Source: Planosporangium mesophilum (GTDB taxonomy: Bacteria; Actinomycetota; Actinomycetes; Mycobacteriales; Micromonosporaceae). Taken from it: a stretch of DNA of 47,196 nucleotides. Below the pieces are notes generated by a model. The model worked only from the letters and a program-made list of their open reading frames with translations, was not told where the DNA came from and did not search any database. The first letter of the stretch is position 1. Each line of letters begins with the position of its first letter. This document shows positions 26,229-37,608 of the stretch, in pieces. Position numbers and translations under genes: made by a program. The stretch lies in assembly GCF_016863255.1 (NCBI RefSeq), contig NZ_BOON01000065.1, positions 1-47,196 on the forward strand, in the 5' to 3' direction.

Positions 26229-27210
26229 CCTGGTTGATCGAGATCATGTGCTCGTTGACCGCGGCGTTCCAGGTGTGTGCGAAGCGCAGCGCGGGTTCGC
26301 CCGCCATCGCGTACCGGAGGTTGGCGATCTTCGCGATCGTGCCGAGCCGGTGACCACGGTGCGGCGGGTCGACGAGGGTGATGTCCTGCCAGGCGTGGTC
26401 GGGCGGGGAGGAGAGCAGGACGAGCATGCTCCAGGCGACAAGCCGGCCGGTCCGGTCGTGCCGCAGCGCCGAACTGTAGGTCCGCATGCCACGGGCCGCC
26501 CGCGCCTCGTCCCTCGCGCGCTGCCGGTCGGCGTCGATCTCCTCCGACTCCCACTCCACGTCGCCGCTCGGCGCGTCCGAGAGCAGCCGGCCGCCCAGGT
26601 ACGCGACGCCGGCCAGGTGCTCGGTCGGGGTGCCGTCGCGCCACTGGACCAGCGAGTACCCGTCGGCGTGCCGCCACGCCTCGGCCAGCGCCCGCTGGTA
26701 CCCGTCGGTGTCCACCCCGGACAGGTCGAGCGTGCGGCGGACCTCGTGCAGCGCGTCGGCGAAGCCCATGGCGCGGGCGAACCCGGCACCGCAGCCGTCC
26801 CGCGCCGGGCCGCCCGGCAGCGTCCCGCACGTCTCTGCCAACAGGCGCCGCCGGCCGGCGGCGCGGACGTACCCGGCGATGTGCCGGTAGAGCGCCCGGC
26901 CCGCGCCCCGGCGACGGTGGTCGGGGTGCACGTCGATCTCACAGTCCGCGTTGTCGAGGTTGTCCACCTGCCGCAACCGGACGGTGCCCACCCCGAGGGG
27001 CCGGTCGCCGTCGCGGAGCAGCCACGTCGACTGGGCCACGCCCGGCCACCCGGCCCGGATCGCCCCGTCGTGGAGGCGGCGGCACAGCGGCGGGAAGTCC
27101 GGTACGTCGTGCGCCCGGGCCGCGCGCCGGATCTCGTACGAGGCGTCGAGGGCGGCGGGGTCACCGGGCTCGATCTCGACGATACGGAAGGCGCGGGTAT
27201 CGGTACTCAT
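26167..27210 (-). CDS. Tandem GNAT acetyltransferase
   Basis: This 347-residue protein contains two GNAT folds. The first has NADCEIDVHPDHRRRGAGRALYRHIAGYV with the Q/RxxGxG/A acetyl-CoA loop (RRRGAG). The second has DITLVDPPHRGHRLGTIAKIANLRY, where RGHRLG is the equivalent. The layout resembles mycothiol-synthase-like and other two-domain actinobacterial GNATs; the acceptor is unknown. The ATG at 27210 is preferred over the GTG at 27219, although neither has a clear ribosome binding site. Its 3' end overlaps the ArsR gene in the convergent direction. Confidence 0.85.
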   Translation of the reverse strand: MSTDTRAFRIVEIEPGDPAALDASYEIRRAARAHDVPDFPPLCRRLHDGAIRAGWPGVAQSTWLLRDGDRPLGVGTVRLRQVDNLDNADCEIDVHPDHRRRGAGRALYRHIAGYVRAAGRRRLLAETCGTLPGGPARDGCGAGFARAMGFADALHEVRRTLDLSGVDTDGYQRALAEAWRHADGYSLVQWRDGTPTEHLAGVAYLGGRLLSDAPSGDVEWESEEIDADRQRARDEARAARGMRTYSSALRHDRTGRLVAWSMLVLLSSPPDHAWQDITLVDPPHRGHRLGTIAKIANLRYAMAGEPALRFAHTWNAAVNEHMISINQAMGFRPVDAWIEWQQEIPRD

Positions 27211-27565
27211 ACCCGGCACTGTGCGTCAACTCGGACTGGGAGCGCGACCGAATTACCGGGAAACCGGACTTCGCGGCGAAATGGTCGAGAGGACGCTCGC
27301 ACAACGCCTCCGGCGCTGCGGTCGCGGGCCTGCCGAACGGATCGGCGGCCTCGCGGCGACGCGTCCTCCCGCACCGAGAATCGTGCCGGCTACCGGACGG
27401 CGCAGTCAAGGCCCCCGATGGGGGGACCTGTACGCCGAGCGTTCGTCGCGACACTCATCGCGTTCGCGTTCCTCGGCGGGGCGGGGCGCGTCAGCGCCCC
27501 GAACCCACCGTCCACTCGCGAGTACGGATCGACGTACGTCACGACCCGTTACAGATGGCGGAAAT
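27211..27565. other. Gene-free region between GNAT and thrC
   Basis: About 355 bases with no convincing coding frame. It includes an 8-bp hairpin at 27482-27501. A short minus-strand frame here has a GVQVPPSG-like peptide but no tRNA cloverleaf can be drawn. Confidence 0.5.
27482..27501 (-). terminator. Possible terminator after thrC
   Basis: CGGGGCGC pairs with GCGCCCCG around a 4-base loop, 64 bases past the thrC stop. There is no U-tract. Confidence 0.4.
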
Positions 27566-28846
27566 TCAGCCGAGCAGGCCGGCGTCCCGCGCCGCCCGCA
27601 GCGACGGCTTGACCCGGTACGTCGGGCCCACCCGGTCGGCGACGGCGTCGAGGGTCTTCAGCCCCTCGCCGGTGTTGTACACGACCGTCTCCGCCTCCGG
27701 GTCCAGCCGGCCCTCGGCGACGAGCTTGCGCAGCGCGGCCACGGTCGTGCCGCCCGCCGTCTCGGCGAAGATGCCGGTGGTACGGGCCAGCAGCCCGATC
27801 GCGTCGCGGATCTCCTCGTCGTCGGCGTACGCCATCCAGCCGCCCGAGCGGCGGACCGCCTCGAGGGCGTACACGCCGGCCGCCGGGTCGCCGATGTTCA
27901 GCGACTTGGCGATGCCGGTCGGCTTCTGCGGGATGATGTCGTCGCGGCCCTCCTGCAGCGCCAGGGCGATCGGGTTGCAGCCGGCGGACTGCGCGCCGAA
28001 CACGCGCCACCCGTCGGCCGGCGCCTCGACCAGGCCGAACTCGACCAGCTCGGCGAACGCCTTATCAATCTTGGTCAGCAGCTCGCCGCTGGCCATCGGG
28101 ATCACGACCTGCTTCGGCAGCCGCCAGCCCAGTTGCTCTGCCACCTCGTACCCGAGCGTGCGCGAGCCCTCGGCGTAGAACGGCCGGACGTTGACGTTGA
28201 CGAAGGCGGTGCTCTCGAACTCGTCGGTCTCCGTCAGCTCCGAGCAGAGCCGGTTGACGTCGTCGTACGAGCCGTCGATCGCGACCACGTCACCGCCGTA
28301 CACGGCCGTGGTGATGACCTTGCCGGGCTCGAGATCGGACGGGATGAAGACCATGCTCGGTACGCCGGCCCGGGCGGCGTGCGCCGCCACCGAGTTGGCC
28401 AGGTTGCCCGTCGACGCGCAGGCGTACCGGTCGAAGCCGAGGGCGCGCGCCGCGGTGAGGGCCACCGACACGACGCGGTCCTTGAACGAGTGAGTCGGGT
28501 TGGCCGAGTCGTCCTTGACCCACAGCGGGGCGCGCAGGCCGACCTCGCGGGCGAGCGCGGGCGCGGGTACCAGCGGGGTGAAGCCCGGATCGAGGGTCAC
28601 CCGCGTCGCGGGGTCCTGGCCGGCGGGCAGCAACGAGGCGTACCGCCAGATGTTGGGCGGACCGCCCGCGATCTCCTCGCGGGTCACCCGCTTCAGCGCC
28701 GCGGGGTCGTAGGCGACCTCCAGCGGCCCGAAACACTCATAACACGCGTGCTGCGCGGCGAGCGGGAACTCCGTGCCACAGCCGCGGCAGACCAGCGCGC
28801 GGGCGGGCGAGTTGACGAACGGGGACGCGTCGACGGTCGACGTCAT
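27566..28846 (-). CDS. thrC: Threonine synthase
   Basis: This 426-residue PLP enzyme converts O-phosphohomoserine to threonine. The N-terminal zinc ribbon has C20-x2-C23 and C35-x2-C38. The PLP lysine is K122 in NPTHSFKDR, followed by ACASTGNLANSVAAHA for phosphate binding. Further conserved parts are VIPMASGELLTKI and GIFAETAGGTT. The length and ribbon are those of the short, archaeal/plant-like class of threonine synthases. The ATG is 7 bases after an AGGAAGG, which itself directly follows the P1 helix of a SAM-I riboswitch, so translation is probably controlled by S-adenosylmethionine. Confidence 0.96.
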   Translation of the reverse strand: MTSTVDASPFVNSPARALVCRGCGTEFPLAAQHACYECFGPLEVAYDPAALKRVTREEIAGGPPNIWRYASLLPAGQDPATRVTLDPGFTPLVPAPALAREVGLRAPLWVKDDSANPTHSFKDRVVSVALTAARALGFDRYACASTGNLANSVAAHAARAGVPSMVFIPSDLEPGKVITTAVYGGDVVAIDGSYDDVNRLCSELTETDEFESTAFVNVNVRPFYAEGSRTLGYEVAEQLGWRLPKQVVIPMASGELLTKIDKAFAELVEFGLVEAPADGWRVFGAQSAGCNPIALALQEGRDDIIPQKPTGIAKSLNIGDPAAGVYALEAVRRSGGWMAYADDEEIRDAIGLLARTTGIFAETAGGTTVAALRKLVAEGRLDPEAETVVYNTGEGLKTLDAVADRVGPTYRVKPSLRAARDAGLLG

Positions 28847-28860
28847 GTCGAGGCCTTCCT

Positions 28861-28986
28861 CTCATCTTTCCCGGGAGTCGCACACCGGGACGGAATTGGC
28901 ACCTGCCACGCGCGGCCTCGTCATCGAGTCGTCAGTGGTGGTTGCCGGGGCTTCATCGGGCCGTTCCCTCAGCCCCTCTGGATGAG
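28861..28986 (-). promoter_or_regulatory. SAM-I (S-box) riboswitch upstream of thrC
   Basis: The minus strand carries the S-box core in order: P1 5' strand CTCATC, AGAGGGGCTGAGGGA, GATGAAGCCCCGGCAACC with the kink-turn of P2, a P3 stem closed by CCAC/GTGG, GGTGCCAATTCC, a P4 hairpin TCCCGG/CCGGGA, and GAAAGATGAG closing P1. Presence of the kink-turn and of P4 favours SAM-I over SAM-IV. The thrC ribosome binding site AGGAAGG (28860-28854) begins directly after P1. No terminator with a U-tract follows, so control is probably at translation initiation. Confidence 0.93.
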
Positions 28987-29043
28987 GTATTCAGTTGTGC
29001 TCACAAGTCTAGGGACATGTAACGAACGCCGCTACGAAACAAC

Positions 29044-29056
29044 CTCACGTCGTGAG
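29044..29056. promoter_or_regulatory. Operator-like palindrome thrC / gpgS
   Basis: CTCACG-T-CGTGAG is a perfect 6-bp inverted repeat around one base, between the divergent thrC and gpgS genes. Which factor binds is unknown. Confidence 0.3.
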
Positions 29057-29182
29057 TGAGGTCACGAAGGTCGATCCGGCGGCCTCCGCCGGCCCAGCGG
29101 TACCGCTGACCGCCCTGAGGTGCGATACTCCACCAGATTTTTACCTATGTGACACCGAACTACGTCTATCGAGTGTGGAGCC

Positions 29183-30100
29183 ATGCACCCGACCGCCACC
29201 TCCTGGTTTGACCGCCGCACGTCCTCATGGCGGGACTGGCCGCTCGACCGGGTGGCCCGACTCAAGGGCGACGCCACGGTGACCGTTGCCCTGGCCACCC
29301 TCGACGACGAGCAGACCGTCGGCGAGATCGTCGACGGAGTGCGGATCCTGGCCGACCAGACCGGCCTCGTCGACGAGGTCGTCGTGGTCGACTCCGGGTC
29401 GCAGGACGGCACGATGAAGGCCGCCACCGACGCCGGCGCGACCGTATACCACCACGGCGACATCCTGTCCGAACACGAGCTGCTGCCCGGCCGGGGCGAC
29501 GCACAGTGGAAGGCGCTGATGGTGGCGCGGGGCGACCTGATCGTCTACGTCGACGCCGACCTGGCCGAGTTCCGGTCGTACTTCATCACCGGCCTGCTCG
29601 GGCCGCTGCTGTCCGAGCCGGACGTGTCGCTGGTCAAGGCGTGCTACGACCGCCCCCACCCGGGTGGGCAGGTCACCGAGTTGATGGCCCGGCCACTGCT
29701 CAACGTGTACTTCCCGGAGCTGGCCGGGATGGTGCAGCCGCTCGCCGGCGAGTACGCCGCCCGCCGATCGCTGCTGGAGACCCTGCCGTTCGCCGTCGGG
29801 CACGGTGTGGAGACCGGCCTGCTGCTGGACACCGTGCTCGAGTCCGGCCTGGACGCGGTCGCCCAGGTCGACCTGGGTCAGCGCACGCACGGCGGCGGGG
29901 AGCTCGCCGCGCTCGGCGAGGTGGCCACGGCCGTCCTGCACACCGTGCTCGAACGGATACACCCGAACGATCCCCGCTGGGACACGCTGACCCAGTTCAA
30001 TCGGGTCAAGGACGCCATCACCGCCGTCGACCGGCCGGTCGGCGGCGGCAAGCGCCCTCCCATCACCACGATCCCGCAGTACGCCTCGCGCAGCTCCTGA
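29183..30100 (+). CDS. gpgS: Glucosyl-3-phosphoglycerate synthase
   Basis: This 305-residue GT81 enzyme makes glucosyl-3-phosphoglycerate from NDP-glucose and 3-phosphoglycerate, the first step toward methylglucose lipopolysaccharides in actinobacteria. The opening WFDRRTSSWRDWPLDRV, the nucleotide-binding VALATLDDEQTVGEIV, VVVDSGSQDGT, the metal-binding YVDADL, then AGEYAARRSLLE and the conserved GHGVETGLLLD define the family. A GTGGAG precedes the ATG. No other genes of the methylglucose pathway are adjacent in this window. Confidence 0.94.
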   Translation: MHPTATSWFDRRTSSWRDWPLDRVARLKGDATVTVALATLDDEQTVGEIVDGVRILADQTGLVDEVVVVDSGSQDGTMKAATDAGATVYHHGDILSEHELLPGRGDAQWKALMVARGDLIVYVDADLAEFRSYFITGLLGPLLSEPDVSLVKACYDRPHPGGQVTELMARPLLNVYFPELAGMVQPLAGEYAARRSLLETLPFAVGHGVETGLLLDTVLESGLDAVAQVDLGQRTHGGGELAALGEVATAVLHTVLERIHPNDPRWDTLTQFNRVKDAITAVDRPVGGGKRPPITTIPQYASRSS

Positions 30101-30115
30101 TCACGCTGGGGGCCG

Positions 30116-30984
30116 TCAGCTGACGACGTCCTTGCGCAGGAAGCGCCACCACGCCAGACCGAAGAAGATCACGCCGTAGCAGAGCGCAGACACGCAGCCG
30201 CGTACCAGGTCGTCGGTCTGGATCGGAGTGGACAGCAGGCCCAGCCAGGCCTGGGCGAAGTGGCTCGGCAGGAAGCTGCGGATCGCGCCGAGCGCCGTGA
30301 TCTGGTCGAGGATGCTCGACAGGATCTGCAGCAGCACCGCGCCGCCGACCGCGCCCAGCGGCGCGTCGGTCGCCACCGACAGCAGGAATGCCAGCCCCGC
30401 GACCACCAGCAGACTCACGGCCAGGTACCCCATGATGCCGAGCAGCCGCAGCAGCGCCTCGCCCGATGCGATGTCGCCGGCGATGGTGCTGCGCAGGGGG
30501 TGCCAGCCGTACCGGAGCGTGCCGGCGCCGAGCGCGGTTGCCAGCAGGAGCAGCATCGCGAGCCCGGAGTACGCCAGCGACACGGCGAGCTTCACCCCGA
30601 GCAGCCGGCCGCGCGGTACCGGGATCGCCAGCAGGTACCGCAGGCTCCCCCAGCTCGCCTCGCTGGCGACCGTGTCGCCGTGGAACAGCGCGACCACCAC
30701 GATCAGCAGGAACGACGCCGACACGAACACCGTGAACAGCGCGAAGTTCAGCCCACCCGCCGTGGCGAGGTCGACCAGGCTGGAGAACTGGCCACGCCGG
30801 CGGCCGCTGTTGCTGTTGTCGTTGCTGTTGAGCTGGAACGCGATCAGGATGATCAGCGGCAGCACCACCATGAACCCGAGCGCGAGCTGGGTGCGCCGCC
30901 GGCTGGCCTGCCGGCGGAACTCGGTGGCGAAGGTGAAGGTACGGGTGGGGCGGTAGGTGTCCGTAGCGGTCACAGCCGTGGTCG

Positions 30985-30988
<4 letters not shown>
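30116..30988 (-). CDS. ABC-2 type transporter permease
   Basis: This 290-residue integral membrane protein has about six hydrophobic helices: a first helix (LALGFMVVLPLIILIAF), then FALFTVFVSASFLLIVVVALF, a following LGVKLAVSLAYSGLAMLLLLATAL, LLGIMGYLAVSLLVVAGLAFLL and a last one near FFGLAWWRFL. The loop after helix 2, FHGDTVASEASWGSLRYLLAIPVPRGRLL, is the characteristic motif of ABC-2 permeases. Its ATG overlaps the stop of the hydrolase/ATPase gene by four bases, so it is the permease partner of that ATPase. Confidence 0.93.
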
Positions 30989-33927
<2,939 letters not shown>

Positions 33928-33934
33928 GGCGCCA

Positions 33935-33940
33935 ACGGTA
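33935..33940 (-). promoter_or_regulatory. Putative -10 box, leaderless hydrolase/ABC transcript
   Basis: TACCGT lies 7 bases before the ATG at 33927 and there is no ribosome binding site. No -35 is evident. Confidence 0.4.
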
Positions 33941-33985
33941 CGACCCCGTTCCTGTGATCACGCTGAAAGGGCCGGTAAAACGAAC

Positions 33986-34015
33986 GTACCCCCACGCCGC
34001 GGAGCGTGGGGGTAC
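33986..34015 (-). terminator. Intrinsic terminator after the small membrane-protein gene
   Basis: GTACCCCCACGC at 33986-33997 pairs perfectly with 34004-34015, loop of six bases. On the minus strand TTTT follows at 33980-33977. It ends the 34091-34462 unit and so separates it from the transporter genes. Confidence 0.88.
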
Positions 34016-34090
34016 TGCCTTTGGCCATGCCCTATGTGGTCATGTTCGAGGGGTGGTTGGCCGAGCGGACGGCCCGGCCGGTGCGCGCGA

Positions 34091-34462
34091 CTAGAGGCCG
34101 CGGCGCTGCTCGCTGATGGCGACGGCGTGCACGAGTTCGCGAGGCTCGGCGTTGACCGGCACGGTCGGCACCCGCTGGAGTACGGCGGTCTCGCAGATCC
34201 CGTAATCCCGGATCGGCCGCATCGGCTGGAACGTGGCCCGAGCCAGGGCCGGGGCCGGTGCCTCGTCGCGCGAGCGCCGGCGCCTACCGCGCAACTGGTC
34301 GCGCTCCGCGCGCTGCGCGCTGAGAATCGCGTCGATCTTGCTGTTCTTGGTGCCGTGCGCATACCCGATCAGGTAGGCGGCGCCATTGGCGGCGCAGGCG
34401 ATCAGGAAGGCGGTGATGGGCAACCACACCATCGCTGAGTTCTGACTGAAGACCACGGACAT
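34091..34462 (-). CDS. Small membrane protein of unknown function, 123 residues
   Basis: AAAGGAG sits nine bases before the ATG, and the gene has its own terminator, so it is very likely real. The N-terminus has one hydrophobic segment (about 12-34, VWLPITAFLIACAANGAAYL), followed by a charged helix with RGRRRRSRDE and a soluble tail containing REPRELVHAVAISEQ. The positive charges after the helix suggest the tail is cytoplasmic. I do not recognise the family. It is separated by 555 gene-free bases from the AAA+ gene. Confidence 0.78.
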   Translation of the reverse strand: MSVVFSQNSAMVWLPITAFLIACAANGAAYLIGYAHGTKNSKIDAILSAQRAERDQLRGRRRRSRDEAPAPALARATFQPMRPIRDYGICETAVLQRVPTVPVNAEPRELVHAVAISEQRRGL

Positions 34463-34704
34463 AGGGAGGGCTCCTTTCGCGCTGTCCGCACTTTATGGAG
34501 CAATCGCGCCCGGGAGATATACCCAATTCCCATCTAGGTCCGTTTGGATACCGACCCAGACCTCCCGGTAACCGCTACCCATACTTTCAGTCACCGACCC
34601 CCGCTCATCAGGTTAACCGTGGGGTGGGGACGCCATAACGGGGGCGGAAACGGTAGTGAATGTGGCGGCCGACTCATGTGACTGCGCTCGCACACGCACC
34701 CAAT

Positions 34705-34726
34705 TACCTTACTCCCGAGTAAGGTA
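34705..34726. promoter_or_regulatory. Operator-like palindrome TTACTC-N2-GAGTAA
   Basis: A perfect 10-bp inverted repeat with a two-base spacer; the core is TTACTC-CC-GAGTAA and each arm extends by TACC/GGTA. Such dyads are typical of TetR- or GntR-family operators. No gene starts nearby: the closest are 243 bases to the left (minus strand) and 293 to the right. Confidence 0.5.
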
Positions 34727-35005
34727 TCGAAACGGCGCCGAGGCTGAATATCGGGCCATGGCGATCTTTGTCCCGCCGGCCGATCCAGCAGCGACGACGC
34801 AGTACCGGGAACCGAATATTTGTCAAGCTCCGCCATTGGCGAGTCGGTCACACCGGCGCCATTTCTCGCGGTCATCCTTTCGGTGGATCAGTACGCCGTA
34901 CCTCTTCCGCCATTCAGCCGAGTGCCTTATCCAGCGGCGGTTTCTTATCCGAGATCGTGCGTTCCCCCGCCGCCTACTCGACGATGCCGCCCGGTAGGGC
35001 GGCGA

Positions 35006-35011
35006 TAGGCT
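35006..35011 (+). promoter_or_regulatory. Putative -10 box of the Cdc48-like gene
   Basis: TAGGCT lies 7 bases before the GTG at 35019. There is no ribosome binding site, which suggests a leaderless mRNA. Confidence 0.45.
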
Positions 35012-35018
35012 CCTGATC

Positions 35019-37211
35019 GTGACGGAACCGGCGCGATCCCTGACCCTGACCGCGAACCTGCGCCCCGCCGCGCTCGACGCCCGGCGGGGCGTCGTCCGCC
35101 TGCACTCCGAGGTGTTCACGGCGCTCGGTCTGCGCCCCGGCGACCCCGTCGCGCTCACCGGCCGGCGCGCCACCGCCGGGATCGCCGCGCTCGCCGAGTC
35201 CGGGGCCAGTCGTGCGCTGCTCTACGCCGACGACCTCACCCTCGGCAACCTCGGTACCCGCGACGGCGGCCAGGTCACGGTCGCGCCGGCCCCGACGAAG
35301 GCGGCCCGTACGGTGACCCTGACCGGACCGGCGGAGATCCAGGCCGTGGTCAGCCCGGAGATGCTGAGGCTGGCCCTGCTGGGCAAGGTCGTCACGGTCG
35401 GCGACAACGTGTCGCTGATGCCGCAGGACGTCGCACCGGCCAACAACGTGCGCGGCCTGCTGGAGGCGGCCCGGCGCAGCCTGTCCAACACCATCGGGTA
35501 CGGGTTCACCAGCGCCCTCGTCACCGTCACCGACGCCGCACCGGAGAGCGCCGCACTGGTCACGATGGACACCGTGGTGGCCTGGCAGGGCGGGCAGGCC
35601 ACCCACGAGCCGGGCACCGTCGAGGCCGCGACCCCGGCCCCGGAGCGGGCACCGAACCTCGAAGACCTTCCCGGGCTGCGCAGCCAGGCGCACGACTTGG
35701 CCGAACTCCTCGACCTCGGTTTCCACCACGGCGAGGTGCTCGCCAAGCTCGGTACCACGGTCTCGCTCGGCGTACTGATCACCGGCGCCGCCGGGTCCGG
35801 GAAGTCGGCCCTGGTGAAGGCGGTCGCGGCCGATGTCGGGGCGGACGTCACCGTGCTGTGGGCGCCGGAGATCGCGGCGCTGACCAACGCGTCCGCCGAC
35901 TCCCACCTGCGGGCCGCCGCGGCCGAGGTCGGCAACCCGGGCGTACTGGTGATCGCCGACGTCGAGGCCCTCGCACCGCGGGACGCCCCCGGTCCGCTGT
36001 CGACCCTCTTCCGCCGGCAGGTCCAGGACCTGCTCGGCCGCGGCGTCGCCGTCGTCTGCACCACCAGCCGCCCCGAGGCGGTCGACCCCTCCCTGCGCTC
36101 GCCGGGGCTGCTCGAACACGAGATCGGGGTACCGCTGCCGGACGCCGCCATGCGCCGCGAGCAGCTCACCGTCCTCACCCGCGGCATGCCGCTCACCGGT
36201 GACGTGCGGCTGGACGACGTCGCCGCCCGTACCCCCGGCTTCGTCGCCGCCGACCTGTCGGCGCTGATCCGCGAGGCCGGCGTGCGCGCCGCGCTGCGGC
36301 ACAAGTCCGGCACCGACTCGCCCCAGGTGACGATGGCCGACTTCGACGGCGCCCTGGAGGTGGTGCGCCCGACCTCGATGGCGGACAGCTCGCTCGAACT
36401 GGCGAAGCTCACCCTCGACGACGTGGGTGACATGGTCGAGGTCAAGGAGGTCCTCACCGAGTCGGTGCTGTGGCCGTTGTCGTACCCGGACGCCTTCGCC
36501 CGGCTGGGGGTACAGCCCCCGCGCGGGGTGCTGCTCTACGGGCCGCCCGGTTGCGGCAAGACGTTCCTGGTCAAGGCCATCGCGGGCACGGGCAGAGCCA
36601 ACGTCCTGTCGGTCAAGGGCGCGGAGCTGCTGTCCAAGTGGGTCGGTGAGAGCGAGCGGGCGGTACGCGAACTGTTCCGCCGGGCCCGCGAGGCCGCCCC
36701 GACACTGGTGTTCCTCGACGAGGTGGACGCACTCGCGCCGGTACGCGGCCAGGCCAGCGACGGCGGCACCACCGACCGGGTCGTCGCCGCGCTGCTCACC
36801 GAGCTGGACGGGGTCGAGTCGCTGCGTAACGTCGTCGTCATCGGCGCCACCAACCGCCCCGACCTGGTCGACCCGGCGATGCTGCGGCCGGGGCGGCTGG
36901 AGCGGCTGGTGTACGTCCCGCCGCCGGACGCCGGGGCCCGCGCCGACATCCTGCGCGCCGCCGCCAAGGACGTGCCGTTCGCCCCCGACGTCGACCTGCC
37001 GGGCCTCGCCTTCGAGCTGGACGGGTTCTCCGCGGCCGACTGCGCGGCGCTGGTACGGGAGGCCGCCCTCGCGGCGATGCGTGAGTCCCTCGAGGCGTCG
37101 ACCGTGACGGCCGCGCACGTGGCGACGGCGCTGTCCCGGGTACGGCCGTCGCTGGACCCGGGACAGGTGGCGTGGCTCGCCGCGTACGCGGAGAAGCAGG
37201 CCGCGCGCTAG
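35019..37211 (+). CDS. Cdc48-like AAA+ ATPase (Cpa type)
   Basis: This 730-residue protein has an N-domain (about 8-190) and two AAA+ modules. In D1 Walker A is GAAGSGKS (256-263), but Walker B reads VLVIADVEAL with Val in place of the catalytic Glu next to D314, and the arginine-finger region is SPGLLEHE rather than RPGRFDR. In D2 everything is canonical: GPPGCGKT (508-515), LVFLDEVD (563-570), ATNRPD and RPGRLER. The layout is that of the actinobacterial Cdc48-like protein Cpa, reported to interact with the mycobacterial proteasome. D1 probably binds but does not hydrolyse ATP. A protein-unfolding role is inferred from the family. Confidence 0.9.
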   Translation: MTEPARSLTLTANLRPAALDARRGVVRLHSEVFTALGLRPGDPVALTGRRATAGIAALAESGASRALLYADDLTLGNLGTRDGGQVTVAPAPTKAARTVTLTGPAEIQAVVSPEMLRLALLGKVVTVGDNVSLMPQDVAPANNVRGLLEAARRSLSNTIGYGFTSALVTVTDAAPESAALVTMDTVVAWQGGQATHEPGTVEAATPAPERAPNLEDLPGLRSQAHDLAELLDLGFHHGEVLAKLGTTVSLGVLITGAAGSGKSALVKAVAADVGADVTVLWAPEIAALTNASADSHLRAAAAEVGNPGVLVIADVEALAPRDAPGPLSTLFRRQVQDLLGRGVAVVCTTSRPEAVDPSLRSPGLLEHEIGVPLPDAAMRREQLTVLTRGMPLTGDVRLDDVAARTPGFVAADLSALIREAGVRAALRHKSGTDSPQVTMADFDGALEVVRPTSMADSSLELAKLTLDDVGDMVEVKEVLTESVLWPLSYPDAFARLGVQPPRGVLLYGPPGCGKTFLVKAIAGTGRANVLSVKGAELLSKWVGESERAVRELFRRAREAAPTLVFLDEVDALAPVRGQASDGGTTDRVVAALLTELDGVESLRNVVVIGATNRPDLVDPAMLRPGRLERLVYVPPPDAGARADILRAAAKDVPFAPDVDLPGLAFELDGFSAADCAALVREAALAAMRESLEASTVTAAHVATALSRVRPSLDPGQVAWLAAYAEKQAAR

Positions 37212-37234
37212 CGGTCGGTGCTCCGCCGGTCGCG

Positions 37235-37531
37235 TCAGCGGTCGGCGCGTAGCCGGCGCAGGCGGTTGACCAGGACGGGGTCGTGGGCCAGCGCGGCTGG
37301 CCGGTCGAGCAGCGCGTTCAGTACCTGGTAGTACCGGGTCGGGGAGAGATCGAACCGGTCGCGGATGGCCTGCTCCTTGGCGCCCGGCCGGCGCCACCAC
37401 TGCTTCTCGAAGTCGAGCAGCTCGCGCTCGCCGTCGGTCAGGTCGGCGGGTGGAGCGTCCGATGGGGAGTGCGGCGGTTCAACCGAGTCGGGGGCCGGGT
37501 CGGCCGGCTGGGTGTTGTCCGCGGGTTCCAT
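37235..37531 (-). CDS. DUF3263 protein
   Basis: The core LTDGERELLDFEKQWWRRPGAKEQAIRDRFDLSPTRYYQVLN and the ending NRLRRLRADR are diagnostic of DUF3263. The family is small, helical, probably DNA-binding (helix-turn-helix-like AIRDRFDLSPTRYYQVL), of unknown role. I start it at the ATG at 37531 with GGGAG five bases upstream, giving 98 residues with a Pro/Asp-rich N-terminus; longer in-frame starts exist. It converges on the AAA+ gene with a 23-base gap. Confidence 0.85.
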   Translation of the reverse strand: MEPADNTQPADPAPDSVEPPHSPSDAPPADLTDGERELLDFEKQWWRRPGAKEQAIRDRFDLSPTRYYQVLNALLDRPAALAHDPVLVNRLRRLRADR

Positions 37532-37608
37532 GCCGTCTCCCGTCGCCATCGCCGGTGCCACACGCAGCCTGGTCGCCAGCCGCACGACCCAGCCTAGATC
37601 GTGCTGAC

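Larger units (their letters stand above)
34463..35018. other. 556-bp gene-free region
   Basis: This stretch is clearly richer in A/T than its surroundings and contains no convincing coding frame on either strand: the frames present have poor G/C third-position bias and no ribosome binding site. It carries one operator-like palindrome (34705-34726) and the AAA+ promoter at the far end. Confidence 0.6.

Noticed and set aside
27161..27454. Minus-strand frame with a GVQVPPSG peptide typical of translated tRNA regions
   Set aside because: No cloverleaf with matching acceptor, anticodon and T arms can be drawn.
28861..28986. SAM-IV rather than SAM-I riboswitch
   Set aside because: A kink-turn in P2 and a P4 hairpin between P3 and P1 are present, as in SAM-I.
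34656..34997. A 113-residue frame in the gap before the AAA+ gene
   Set aside because: Codon ends lack the G/C bias of real genes here, composition is odd and no ribosome binding site is present.
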